From Basidiobolus ranarum (lineage: Eukaryota; Basidiobolomycota; Basidiobolomycetes; Basidiobolales): a stretch of 21,421 bases of DNA. Positions 1 to 10,236 of the stretch are shown here, piece after piece. The translations under genes and the position numbers were made by a program. The stretch covers positions 1-21,421 of the forward strand of contig JASJQH010000205.1 in assembly GCA_040143965.1 (NCBI GenBank). The letters run 5' to 3'. The notes under the pieces are model-generated. The model was not told where the DNA came from. It did no database searches and worked only from the letters and a program-made list of their open reading frames with translations. Each line of letters begins with the position of its first letter. Within the stretch, counting starts at the first letter, position 1.

Positions 1-1119
1 CATCAGGTCAACGGCCAACTCCTTGGGCGCTACAGGCTGTGACATAGATATATGCTTGAGAATACTAGATAAAGAAAAGCCTATTGACCACAAGAAGATA
101 GGTCCAACAATAACAAGTATCCAAGGCGAGATACACAAAGGTTAGGGTAGTACCTCTTGTTTACTGGCATAATGGAGTGATATTGAACTTAATTTGTCCA
201 GAGGGGTTCGAAAACATCCAAGCCGTGCTTCATGCCAAGGTCCCTCACCTTAAATTTTATGCACCTAATCTGTAGGCATTAAGTTGACTTTTTCTGGATT
301 CTTTCATTCAACAAATCTAATACTTCTCGAAGGGGCTGGGGTGATGTTAGCATCAACGGTATAGATTGTTTACAAAAAACTAAGCTTCTCAAGAGCTACT
401 GCGAGCTTGATGATCGTATTCGACCAGTAATCCTAGTGATGAAGGAATGGATCCAGCGAAGAAAAATCAACCAGGCCTCTCAAGATGGCGGAACCTTAAA
501 CTCGTTCTGTTACACTCTGATGTTCATAGCATTCATGCAAATCAAACATGGTTTACCCAGTTTACAACGGTTATGTTGTGTTCCCCACATATCAACAACA
601 CTAACTGGAGTGAAGCCAACTACGACGTGTTTATCTTGCAGAAATCCTTTACCGCAAGAACCTTCTTGGTTTTTTGAAGATATACACGAGCTCAAAAAAG
701 TTTATCAATCTGACAAAGATACCATTGCGGAGCTTTTCCTGGGCTTTCTGCGATTCTATGCCTTTGAATTAAACTACATCCAGCAGGTGGTATCTGTTCG
801 AGTTGGTGCTTTAATTACTCGCGAAGAGAAGGGATGGCCTGTAGATCTGTCATGTACAAATACTCAGCTAATCAAATTACTATGTGTAGAAGATCCATTT
901 GATCTATCGCGAAATGTGGCTACGTCAGCTAAAACCTGGGTTGTAGAAGGAATACGCTGGGAGTTTGAGAGAGCAGTTCGCGAATTCAAAACAAATGGAC
1001 TTGCTGGCTTGCTAGAGAAATATATCTCCCCAAGGGACATTACCGAATTTATGCATCAATATCCTTGGTCATTGAACAACGACGAAAAGCCCTTGAGGGG
1101 GTCCAGTGGATGCTTATGA
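1..1119 (+). CDS. Cid1-like non-canonical poly(A)/poly(U) polymerase, 3' part (5' end outside window)
   Basis: This is a template-independent RNA nucleotidyltransferase of the Cid1/TUTase family, which adds U or A to RNA 3' ends. Exons read by hand are 7-140, 202-271 and 333-1119, with 61-nt introns 141-201 and 272-332; an acceptor CAG probably lies just before base 7. The first exon carries the catalytic palm motif (GSTANSLG followed by CDIDIC, two metal-binding Asp). The third carboxylate is in GDVSIN, split from the upstream strand by intron 272-332. Next come KTKLLKSYCELDDRIRP and GGTLNSFCYTLM, typical of the central domain, then the PAP-associated part with VEDPFDLSRNVA. About 329 residues are visible and the N-terminus is missing. 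Family assignment is firm; whether it prefers UTP or ATP is not settled. A likely AATAAA poly(A) signal lies at 1160. Confidence 0.88.
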
Positions 1120-1159
1120 TGATATTTGATTACTATCTTGCTTTTATTAAATATGTCTT

Positions 1160-1165
1160 AATAAA
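1160..1165 (+). terminator. Probable poly(A) signal AATAAA of the Cid1-like gene
   Basis: AATAAA lies about 40 nt after the stop codon, in the 83-nt spacer between two convergent genes. Confidence 0.5.
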
Positions 1166-1202
1166 ACCTGAAAAATTCATGTAAATTTTATTGCCATGGA
1201 GC

Positions 1203-1718
1203 CTAGTTTACACTAAGCTTTTTAAGTCTATCTCTGGCGATAAGTAACATATCCGTTAAGCCTATCTCTAGCTCCGTTTGTTTATCGCTATTATTAAGAC
1301 GTTGTTCTAAAACAGGTATGATTTCGGCTCTTGAGCGACCGTTAACGAAAACGACAAATTTAAACCCGTACTTCTCTTCGTACTGTTGGTTGAGTTCCTT
1401 CAAGCGCTCTAGAACCTTCTCTTCGTTGGTTAACTCTTTACCAATGCCTTGCTCTTGCAAAGACATTTGAGATAAATTTTTGGCAGCGGCACCGATTCGA
1501 GGGTGAGCATTGACCACTTCAATGCGTTCTTCAGGTGTTAGTCGGCTCTTGATAACCTCGTCAGCATAGTCAAGTAATTCCTCATAAGAGGAAAATGGAC
1601 GAGCAGAATAGAGTAATTCAACAAGGGGTGGGGCAGGTTCGAAAAGTGCATTAATCGACTGGACGAAGTCCTCTTTAGACAGTTGGTTCAGCTCGGCAAC
1701 AGAAACTATAGTAGACAT
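1203..1718 (-). CDS. uraD: OHCU decarboxylase (2-oxo-4-hydroxy-4-carboxy-5-ureidoimidazoline decarboxylase)
   Basis: A 171-aa single-exon protein that decarboxylates OHCU to S-allantoin, the last step of urate oxidation after urate oxidase and HIU hydrolase. The family signatures are present: the catalytic His in NAHPRIGA (about residues 70-77), the LSQMSLQEQ segment that follows it, and the C-terminal GRSRAEII motif that helps bind substrate. Length matches the family (about 160-200 aa). The C-terminus LKKLSVN is not a PTS1 peroxisomal signal. The start is the first ATG; a TATATA element about 70 nt and a GATA-factor site about 107 nt upstream support it. It is convergent with the Cid1-like gene and divergent from the LRWD1-like gene. 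No other purine catabolic gene is in the window. Confidence 0.92.
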   Translation of the reverse strand: MSTIVSVAELNQLSKEDFVQSINALFEPAPPLVELLYSARPFSSYEELLDYADEVIKSRLTPEERIEVVNAHPRIGAAAKNLSQMSLQEQGIGKELTNEEKVLERLKELNQQYEEKYGFKFVVFVNGRSRAEIIPVLEQRLNNSDKQTELEIGLTDMLLIARDRLKKLSVN

Positions 1719-2136
1719 TGTGTATGATGTGTTTGAAGAATGGCATATTCATCAATATGTTGACTTTTATGTAGTCAAGCAGCTCATATATAAGATTTTG
1801 ATAATCTGGGGATTTTATTAGATCCTTATCTATTAATCATCCTTGTGAAGTTAATGGCCATTACAAAACTATGCGTAGTACACAATCATCCAAGCCACTA
1901 CACGATTTCCAGAATATTGATGAGATTTCTTGAATAACAATTCGATTAATTCCAATCTATTAGTCACGAAAGTCAAAGCTCCAAATTTGTTTACTTTTAT
2001 TAACTTGCTCAGCATGAAAAACATGGTGATTCTATGAAAAAACAAACAAAACTATAACTTTGTTCCTAAACCCATTTTCCTCTTTGCTCTTTGTATAATT
2101 TACACATAACTCCTTTTCCCAGTCAGAATATATGTT
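1719..2136. promoter_or_regulatory. Divergent intergenic promoter region between uraD and the LRWD1-like gene
   Basis: A 418-nt AT-rich gap between two divergent starts. On the uraD side it holds TATATA at about 1786-1791 and CTTATCT at 1825-1831 (AGATAAG on the uraD strand, a GATA-factor consensus). On the other side there are pyrimidine-rich tracts (about 2080-2100) just upstream of the ATG at 2137. No convincing ORF or RNA gene is present. Confidence 0.45.
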
Positions 2137-3831
2137 ATGCCACCACGCTCAATAAAACTCAGCGCAGCCAAGTCTTCGAAACCGCAACATAAAAAAGGTG
2201 CCCCAGAGAAAGAGTCGGATTTTTTTGTGGAGTTGAATGTGAAAAATGGCGCGAAAAATATTCAGCCTCCACCTAAAATTGGTTCTCTAGTTGGTAATGT
2301 TATTCCTCTCGTTTGGATTATTTAATGAAGCACTACTTGGATAAGATTAAGTAAGAAAGAGTTTTCACACACTTTATTAATGGTGACTTTGGAAATATTT
2401 ATAGATGAAGATCAAAATATCGAACTCGTATACATCATAAAAGCTCACTCCAAGACCTCTTTAGGTCCTGAGGATGACGAGACACAGGTATGGGCCTGCG
2501 CATTTGAACCACCAAACGTCGATGAGGAAGGAAACAGTAAGCGAATTGCAATATCCTGATTATGGTGATAACCTTCCATTTATTTTACTGAGAATAAATC
2601 GCATTTGCAGGTGAGGCATCTAATATTGTGGCTACGTGTGGCGGAAATACTGTTTGTTTTATTGATTGTCATCAAGGCAAGATCACAACGAAGTACACAC
2701 ATTTAGAAGCTACGGAGGAGTTCTATACCTTAGATTGGACCACTTTAGAGGACAATAATAGCCATATTTTGGCAGTAGCAGGAAAGCTCGGTGTAGTGAG
2801 ATTGATCAATCCACTACAAGGTGTATGCTTTCGGTATTTGGTGGGGCATTCAAAACAGATAAATCAAATTCGGTTTTCGGCTAAAAATCCACGCTGGTTG
2901 TTCAGTGCTTCGTACGACGATACAATCCGACTGTGGGATATTGGCTCGTCGGTAGTTGATTCAGATAATTCCATGTAAGTCTAAAACCTGCGCTCATCAC
3001 CTTTCACTTTCACTCCTAAATCTTATTCTCTTCAGCTGCCTCGCTAAGTTTAGTGGATTGAGCCATCTCAATAGCTTCTGTATACACCCTTCGGACCAAT
3101 ACTTATTCGCAGGGTGTGTTGATGGAAGTATTTACAAGTATAACGTGTCCGACTTGCTCCATCATAATCCTACTTCGCGTCAAGGGATATCACCAGATGC
3201 ATCTAATCATTTTGGACCCTCTAAAGACACACACAATAGCGCCATAGAAGATATGGCCTTTTTAGACCACGACCTTGTTGGTAAGAGCAGCGTTGCCTCT
3301 AAGTTCCATATGACTGCAGTGCTAACACCTATTTCAATACTAGTATCAAGAGCTGCTGAGGATGGAAGGATCGTTGTCTGGAATGCAACCAAGTCGGTGC
3401 GTAAGACCTTGATTGTCGAGCAAATGATTGGTTTCCCAGCGAATTCTAGTGGTGTCATCAAATTCCACACCGTCCCAGACTTAGGTATATATCCCTAACA
3501 GTTTATGACTCTTTTGCTCATTGTTTGGTTAATCATTCTGCGACATTAGATGGAACTCCACTCTTCATATCAGGAGATCCACAGGGAAACGTTCGTATTT
3601 TAGAAATCAGTGATACTGAAGAACCGTTTGAATGGGTTTGTGCCAGATTTCCGTTTCTACCCATATTCTAATGCAGATATTGATTTTCTTGGATCGGTTT
3701 TCTAGGTTCTTGGAGACAAATATCCCCAGTGTAATAGACTGGTCCGAGACGTGACCATCAGCGATAATTTCAAATATATTGTCAGCGTTGATATTGATAA
3801 TCGTATAATGATTTGGATGAAGCAAAATTAG
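2137..3831 (+). CDS. LRWD1/ORCA-like WD40-repeat protein (no leucine-rich repeats)
   Basis: Seven exons: 2137-2293, 2405-2536, 2611-2974, 3036-3280, 3344-3484, 3550-3635 and 3706-3831; 416 aa, introns 61-111 nt. In animals LRWD1 binds the origin recognition complex and repressive histone marks; EED is its closest WD40 cousin. After a short basic N-terminus (first about 50 residues) the order of blocks follows animal LRWD1 as I recall it: HSK...DDETQVWACAFEP, VATCGGNTVCFIDCHQG, EEFYTLDW, LAVAGKLGVVRLINP, LFSASYDDTIRLWDIG, LFAGCVDGSIYKY, IEDMAFLDHDLV, FISGDPQGNVRILEIS, then a last blade ending in IMIW. Splicing across 3281-3343 removes an in-frame but non-conserved insert. There is no room for the LRR domain of animal LRWD1, so this is a WD40-only form. 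EED is the alternative, but the C-terminal blades fit LRWD1 better. A poly(A) signal AATAAA is at 3854. Confidence 0.8.
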
Positions 3832-4215
3832 TGTATTGAATGCATACCTTCTGAATAAAGGCCAACATACATATTCCCCCGTTGAGTCTCTCATCTATTA
3901 AGTAAAAAACGTTGAATTGTTATGCCCACAAACGTCTCCCTCTTGAAAGTCAATTAGGCCCTAGACTTCGCTGGATCAACACTATCCGTGCATGATTGTG
4001 CATGCAAGGGCATCTTGATCTTCATCCGTAACGATGTAGGTCAGGATATAGGAGGGCCTGAATGCTTAGGTAGGAGCCGCAGAATAGAACATTGATACCA
4101 TAGTAAGTAGTGCTCCAAGGCGTTCCACACAAATCAGCTCCTTAGCGTTTTTGTATATAAATTCAACTTCTACACAGTCAAACTGAATTACACTAAATAC
4201 GCTTATTGTAAAAGA
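3832..4215. other. Intergenic: 3' end of the LRWD1-like gene and promoter of the wall-protein gene
   Basis: 384 nt. An AATAAA at 3854-3859 probably ends the upstream transcript. TATATAA at 4154-4160 lies about 60 nt before the ATG of the next gene. I see no gene or RNA in between. Confidence 0.4.
4154..4160 (+). promoter_or_regulatory. TATA box of the Kre9/KNH-like gene
   Basis: TATATAA 56 nt upstream of the ATG at 4216, at a distance normal for a fungal core promoter. Confidence 0.5.
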
Positions 4216-4954
4216 ATGCTCCTGATCAGTCTTTTCGTTTTCTTTGCATGGGTATCTCTCGTGTTCGCTGACATTACTATCACCAATCCTGTTGCAGGGA
4301 CTATTTGGGAGCCTGGAAAGGAGATCGTTGTTTCTTGGTATGCTTTGAACTTGTAATGAATTTGTCTTAGTTTGTGTACTGATAACCTCTTACAGGATGA
4401 CTGTCCCCGGTGCCAATGTAAATCCAGACAAAATTGATATCACGTTGATGGTTGGGCCTGCAACCGCTATGAATGTTGCCACTGTTATTGCATCAGGTGT
4501 CGATGCCAAATCCGGCTCAACCACATGGCGAGTACCAAATAATTTGCCCCCTGGTAATCAATATGCAATTCGTACCGGAGACAATACCAATGTTCAGTAT
4601 AGTCATTACTTCGATATCAAAGGAGGCTCAGCTGGGAGTGCTTCCCCACAGCCATCAGGCGCAAAGACTTCAGCTACCGGAAGTGCTTTGAGTTCATCCA
4701 GTGTGCCGACTTCTACATCGAACACTAACAGCCAAAAGCCTACTCTTACCTCAAACTCTCTCTCTTCTGCTACTCTAGCTTCCCCTTCAAAGAATCTAAC
4801 TTTGGTGTTCACCACTGCCACCTCTCAACCTACAAAGATAGGAGGTTCCGCTACTGCTGCTCCTCCTGGTAGACCTATCTCAATGGCACCAAAAGAACTC
4901 CTAGGTTCGATGGTTATGTCGATCATTTTCATAGGGGCTTATTTCATCCAATGA
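4216..4954 (+). CDS. Kre9/KNH-like Ser/Thr-rich GPI-anchored cell-surface protein
   Basis: Two exons, 4216-4337 and 4396-4954, joined over a 58-nt intron; 226 aa. Residues 1-18 form a signal peptide (MLLISLFVFFAWVSLVFA). The mature start DITITNPVAGTIWEPG and the following EIVVSW, joined across the intron, are the hallmark of the Kre9/KNH domain, an Ig-like fold in many fungal wall proteins that is linked to beta-1,6-glucan. The domain ends near HYFDIKGG (about residue 115). A Ser/Thr/Pro-rich stalk of about 80 residues follows, likely O-mannosylated. The C-terminus MSIIFIGAYFIQ is a hydrophobic GPI-attachment signal. The protein therefore probably sits on the plasma membrane or wall. The substrate or partner is not evident from the sequence. 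Confidence 0.87.
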
Positions 4955-5083
4955 ATTTAGAATTACAGTGTTTATTTGCATACATTGTATGCTCAATCAA
5001 TAAGACAACAAGTATTATTTTGCTGGGTAAATGACAACGGATAACTAATAGAATAAAATCCACTCTATTTAAACCCACAATTG

Positions 5084-5098
5084 AATATATATATATAT
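5084..5098. repeat. Short (TA)n microsatellite
   Basis: A run of AT dinucleotides in the 197-nt spacer between the convergent wall-protein and CEP95-like genes. Confidence 0.7.
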
Positions 5099-5151
5099 GA
5101 GTACACTTGGCCAGTCTTCGGTCAACATTTGAGTACTATTATAGTCAGTTA

Positions 5152-8100
5152 CTACTCGGCAAATTCGCTCGGGTTGCTACTGGTTTGCTTTTTGATCGAC
5201 TCTAGTTTCTGAAAAGCGTGCAAAAATTGGTCCTTCTGTAACTCACGCAAAGACTGTAAAGGGTATAAGATTAGCTTTAGATCATTCTCTGCCTAAACAT
5301 GCAGGTGTTGTTCATCTTTTTGTAAAATCACTGTACCTCTAATAGCATGCGTGATCTAATTCCAGAATCCACTTGCTCTTCACGAGCTTCATTTTCAGCG
5401 CTCAATAGCTGGTTTTTCAATAGATCCTCCAAAGCTTTTTGATTATCTTTCCTTAACATTTCTCGTTGTTTAATGTCAATCTGTTGCTCTCTTCGGCCTT
5501 CTTCAATAGCCGATTTTTGAAGTTTTAGTGTGGTAAGGAAGAGATTATTCAGTGTCTAGAAAATGAATTCTTCGTGAGTTAAAGATCAACGACGAACTAT
5601 ACTAAATATGGTGTACCTTGGATTCCTCGCTCTGAATCCGCGCTTCTATACTTAATGCCTGTTGATCTAAATTGTCTTTCTCTTTGTGTAGTCTTGCCAT
5701 TTGACTTTTGCGTTCACGAATGGATTGTTTCGCATAGAGTTTGGTCATCTGACTGAGTTTGAGGATTGCCTAAATTTCCACAATTGAAAGTTAAATGACG
5801 AAGTACCAGTGAAAAATTGTAAACGAAGTGAGCATACGACTCGTCTTTCTTGTTCAATCTTCTTCTTGGTATGCTTTAATAATTCAGCATATTTACTAGT
5901 GTTCAGATTCTGCATTAAATCTATTAGCAAACTAGAGACTATTAGTCAAGATCAAATGGGCCATTTACTTTGCTTTCGGAGCCTCCATGATGTGTGAATT
6001 TTTGGAAATAAGCTTTGTTCATTGATAATGTGTCGTAAAGATCATCGCTTTCTTGAGGTTCTAATCAAGTATATAACGTTGGTTTAATTCTGCGTTGGTG
6101 AAAGGACCTATACGTGAATTATTTCTATTATACGTCAAAATACAAACCTTGAGATTTCATCTTGCGCCACCCTTCTTGTCGTCTTACTTTTAGTTCCTTC
6201 ACATAAGCCGAATCATCCGGTGTGACCAGTAGTTGTGGAGGTATTGGAATTTCACGATTAGAAGGTTTCTTAAACATGCGAACTAGTTAATACTTTTCTA
6301 ACAAAGAAATCAACAAAAATCAGAGCTAACCTTTTTGGGCTTCGTAGCAGGAGGCTCTACCGTGTCAGTTTCATGTTTGGCTAAGTACTCTTCCATGTCG
6401 TCTTGAACTTTTAAGCGCTCCCCTGGCTTTCTCAATGGTATCCTTCTTTCTCCTTCCTTTCTCCCTTTGCGATGTTGTTGTAGGGTATCAGCCCAATCTT
6501 TCAAGTACTCTGACTCAAGCGATTTCTGGCTCTTATCCGAGGAACTATCGAGATTCTTCCCATCAATGGAAGATATACAAGATTTCGGTTTTAATATTCG
6601 AAATTTTTCGTCTCTATAACTTGTGCTGTGATCAGTTTCGAAATTTGAAGAGGAATTACGTTTGAATTGGGAGAATTCTGAGTAGGAGTGATCTGTCTCT
6701 GGAGCAGCAGGACGAGAATAGTCACCAGAAGCATTGTACTTGTCGTCTACTTCAGTATCAGAGTGATAACTGCCTCGGCCACGGGAGAATGACCTTGATT
6801 TGGTTCCATAACCCTCGTCTGAGCCCAACCTTACTCCTGCAGTTTTAGGCTGATAAGTGGATTGATTCACTGCATCATCGAATGACTTTCTGCTCTCGTT
6901 TACTTTAAGACCATAGTTACTTCCATTTCTAGATGCTTTCGATTGCGTGCGATATGAAGGTTCATCTCGTTTATATGAATTCTTACTTTCTGATGTTGAG
7001 CTTTTTCTTGAGGCGGACGAAATGCTGACTTTATCCAATTGACTGAGTGATAGATCGCTTGATAACTCACTAGAGGGTATATCGATCCCTTCTTGGCGTA
7101 AATAATCTAGAATGGTTTCTAGTTTCGAGGTTTCGGAGATTCTTTCTCCATTTTTGGCACGTTCAATTAGCTGCTCTATCTCTTCCAAGATATAAGAATC
7201 GGTTGATTGTGAATTCATAGGAGAAGTATTGTTGTCCTGATTCGTAACTACAGTTGACTTTCCATTGGCAAAACTTTCGTGGCTCCATTTGCTAGTAGAG
7301 CTAATCTCTGTTGGCTCTTTTAGAACTGGTGCTGTGTCTGTGGTATTAAGGCTCGTAAGAAGACCGTCATTTGAATCGAACAGAGATTGCGTGTTTATAT
7401 CAGCACTATCTAATAAAAAGGAGGATAACCTCCTATCGTTGGGTTGAGATGAGCGAGTTATGGGAGTACTTGAGACTAGATCATTACCAAAAGAAAGTAA
7501 GCTAGAATCCGAGGTTACATCGCTGGAATCAATAAGACTCTTGAATTTCGATCCCAGTATAGAGTCATTAGAATTATTCTCAGTTAGTTCGTCGATGTAC
7601 TTTTTCAAAATCTGTCGAATTTGAGTCGAGCTTAGGTTTGACGTAAAACTAAGATCCGATTCCGTACTAGTCGCACCCAAGAAAGACTCTTGACTAGTAC
7701 TTTCCTCTTTTTCAATACTATTCAATAGCTGACTATCAATTAATTTGACTATCTCCACAAATATCTCCAAAAGGTCCAAGATGCTATCTTCATCACCGTT
7801 ACAGATTAATTGTGGTTTCAGGTGGGGTAATTCGGCCTCTAAAACCTCTTTTTCCAAACGTTGAAGAATCATCTTTAAATTATACACATGGTCTGCTAAA
7901 TTATTTGCTTGACGTTTGATTTCCGGAATTCTTATATCGAATATAGCTTCATACAAAATAATCCATAGAGTAGGTGTACAATCAGATAAGCTTCTTAAAC
8001 GAATTGGAATGGCGTAGCGTCGAAGAACTCTATTTGCTGAGATGAGGGAAGCTAGAAAGGATCAAAAAACTAAGTATTTGTTTCGTCAGAATGGCAAAGA

Positions 8101-8212
8101 TTGTGGATATATTGACTGAACACTGAAAAGAAATAAGTAAACTACCGGAGATGCGTTGTGGTTTCGGGGTGAATAATTGGTTCTGATTTTGAAAACGAAT
8201 TGGTGTAGCCAT
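5152..8212 (-). CDS. CEP95-like protein (NN-CH domain plus C-terminal coiled coil)
   Basis: Eight exons on the minus strand: 8212-8146, 8051-6331, 6268-6148, 6060-5969, 5909-5838, 5769-5617, 5555-5337 and 5253-5152; 848 aa (human CEP95 is about 820). Residues 23-130 match the N-terminal NN-CH domain of centrosomal protein CEP95: SANRVLRRYAIPIRLRSLSDC, then LYEAIFDIRIPEI, ending with NGDEDSILDLLEI. Residues about 130-560 are Ser-rich and look disordered. From about residue 600 comes a Pro-rich link (IPIPPQLL), then a long charged helix-prone region to the end, with KYAELLKHTKKKIEQERR, AILKLSQMTKLYAKQ and RREQQIDIKQREMLRKD, read as coiled coil. Exons 3-8 are too short to stand out as ORFs. The acceptor TTTAAG before 6268 keeps frame; a nearer TAG does not. 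An upstream non-ATG extension is open, so the start is the least sure part. CEP95 localises to centrosomes in animals; its role here is unknown. Confidence 0.83.
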
Positions 8213-9039
8213 GTTGAGCACTTTGCTACTTTGAAGGCAGCAACGGCTGATTGATAAGTATACTTTTCCTAAACAGCTAAATTGTCTCACCAATTATACG
8301 TGACTGGGAATACAATCATTGTTTACCAAAAACAAATCCAAATTTCGAATGGTTTTCAGAATATCGAGCTTGGTTTACAAAAATTCTACAATCAATTTAT
8401 TCAAAAGAAGTTGCTTGGATTGCCTCGTTGCTAACAACCTCCACAAGCTCTCACCCGGGTATTCTTGGAAAAGCTCACATAATACTATAGACAGAGAAGA
8501 AAGAGAAACAAGCCAAATTCTATTTAAAACGGGATTTTACGCTTAGCCATGTTGAAAGTATGAAAGTGACTGGTTCGAGCACACTCTCTTATTAAACGCC
8601 CGATCAATTCGACGCTTAAACCATAAACATGCAACTGAGCAACGAGTGTGAGTATGATAAGGCCGCAATGGAGATTTAAATTCGAACAGTAGTCAGAATT
8701 CAGATCGCCTTTATTGCTACCAACTCATCGATCGAGATGCTGAAGCATGCCGAAGAGAAAAGCTACTTTCTGGCATTGATTCGAGCAGTCGTTCAGGCTG
8801 TCTAGAAACATAGATAAACCCCCTATTACGATGAAAGCAGCCATGCATTACACATTTGCGATATATTATAGCATCGCTCGGATAAATAATTTTGCATCAT
8901 GGACACAAATGGAGATTACTCTCTTGTCAACTTGACCGGAATTTCCATTTAAACTCTTCGCCTGTCATCACTATTTAGTTGAAGAAACCAAAGTAATCGT
9001 TCGTTTTTGTTCTCGTTCATTAGCAACTGTAAAAGGAAA
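8213..9039. other. Divergent intergenic region between the CEP95-like gene and the unknown 189-aa gene
   Basis: About 830 nt. It must hold promoters for both genes. I see an AT-rich TATATTATA-like stretch near 8860-8871 and a short upstream ORF at 8899-8952. An open stretch of about 41 codons ends near 8803 but has no family resemblance. No RNA gene was recognised. Confidence 0.35.
8899..8952 (+). other. Possible upstream ORF (17 codons) before the 189-aa gene
   Basis: An ATG in good context (ATCATGG) opens a 17-residue peptide, MDTNGDYSLVNLTGISI, that stops 88 nt before the main ATG at 9040. It would act as a uORF if transcription begins upstream of it, which I cannot see. Confidence 0.2.
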
Positions 9040-9609
9040 ATGTTCACGGTGATCCCATGTTTCTCCAAGGTAGGCATAGATTTTGAAGAAGAAATAAGAC
9101 CCACATCGAACTATCGCAAAGCATATCGGTTTATTACTTTGTCTGAACCTCAATCACCACCTGTACTTCCAGATATTCCCCTCACCAGCCCCATCAAACT
9201 TGATCTTATTATTCCTCCTTTAGAAGAGATTCGCTACGAAGATAGAGTTAGGAATGTGCCTTTACGACGTCGTTCTTCAATGCGTAAAAAAGTTGAACGG
9301 GTAAAGCAGATGGAAAATCAGTTGAGTGTACCCAGCGTTCATCGAAGATCCGAGTCAAACCCTGAAGGGATGACCAAATCAACCCGGGCTTGGAATAGTT
9401 GGTGTGCATCCGACAGCCGGGAATTGTTCTTCTTAGAGGAAGATAAAACCGCTACATTCTACTCGCACAAGGAAAATTTTGGCTGCAACTCCCCCACCAG
9501 TGCCATCAGCGGAAAGTTCATGGCCTTTGAAGAGTTATTGACTAAACGTGAGGATTGCGGAGACGAAATCACCATCAAAATTTCCTTGACACCCTCACTC
9601 TTGAAATGA
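9040..9609 (+). CDS. Unknown basic, Ser/Pro-rich protein, 189 aa
   Basis: I do not recognise this protein. The reading frame is open from a stop near 8980; the first ATG is at 9040, giving 189 aa. It begins MFTVIPCFSK, then has a Pro-rich stretch (SEPQSPPVLPDIPLTSP, about residues 36-52), a basic patch RRRSSMRKKVERVKQMENQ that looks like a short helix and contains a PKA/basophilic kinase site (RRRSS), a second RRSESNP motif, and an acidic LFFLEEDK. There is no signal peptide or membrane segment. It looks like a mostly disordered regulatory or adaptor protein. Frame length and composition favour a real gene, but an upstream exon cannot be excluded. It lies upstream of, and in the same direction as, the PX-PB1 gene. 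Confidence 0.6.
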   Translation: MFTVIPCFSKVGIDFEEEIRPTSNYRKAYRFITLSEPQSPPVLPDIPLTSPIKLDLIIPPLEEIRYEDRVRNVPLRRRSSMRKKVERVKQMENQLSVPSVHRRSESNPEGMTKSTRAWNSWCASDSRELFFLEEDKTATFYSHKENFGCNSPTSAISGKFMAFEELLTKREDCGDEITIKISLTPSLLK

Positions 9610-10236
9610 ACACCTACCATTCTATCTAATATAATATTCTTTATTCGATAAATTAATCGTTGATTCCGTTTCCGTTAACGCACTGTTTATTTTATGTTAT
9701 CACTCCACACAGATAGCTAATTACCAGCATGACCATTCACTAGACTCTGTAATTTCTTCTTCAATATACATTTCATTTGGACCAAGATGCCCGAGGTTTG
9801 ATGCCCGAGAGTTGTGCATTTATTTAAGCATTGACATGAATATGAATCCTTGATACTAAGGAAATATGGGAAACAATAGGAAACCATGGGAAAATACTGA
9901 GAATGCACCGAGAATGGTGGATTGTGGACAATTAATTAAATGGGAAAAGGGTCAAACCAAGCAAATGGATCATACGAGACAATCATGGACAATACTGTTG
10001 TAGCAAGCATGCACCTCTGATCGAGAAGAATAGGAATCAATGTGTTGATAATAGAGTACCAAACGAATGTAAGTGCACAATGAAGCCTTCAGAATGTAGA
10101 TTTTTCCATTGGATTCCTATTTAACGATCCCTGCTGCTTCTTATCCACATAATAATTATTTCCTTGCCTTGCTCTTGCTTTCGCTCCCAAAATTTCCAAG
10201 GACTAACCTCTCTTTAGATTCGACTGGCACTGCCTA
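9610..10236. other. Intergenic: promoter region of the PX-PB1 gene
   Basis: 627 nt. There is purine-rich sequence with repeated GGGAAA/GGAAA words at about 9865-9950 and a CT-rich tract at about 10125-10215 just before the ATG, typical of fungal promoters and 5' leaders. A 63-codon minus-strand ORF at 9717-9908 has no recognisable features. Confidence 0.35.

Noticed and set aside
2956-3498. A 180-codon unspliced ORF across LRWD1-like exons 4-5
   Set aside because: It reads through introns 2975-3035 and 3281-3343; removing these restores WD40 motifs on both sides and keeps frame.
6269-6290. TAG at 6283-6281 as the intron 2 acceptor of the CEP95-like gene
   Set aside because: It lies only a few bases after the likely branch site TTAAC and shifts the frame; TTTAAG ending at 6269 is in frame and at a normal distance.
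8675-8805. About 41 open codons ending AEEKSYFLALIRAVVQAV
   Set aside because: No splice partners that join it to either neighbour and no family resemblance; treated as chance.
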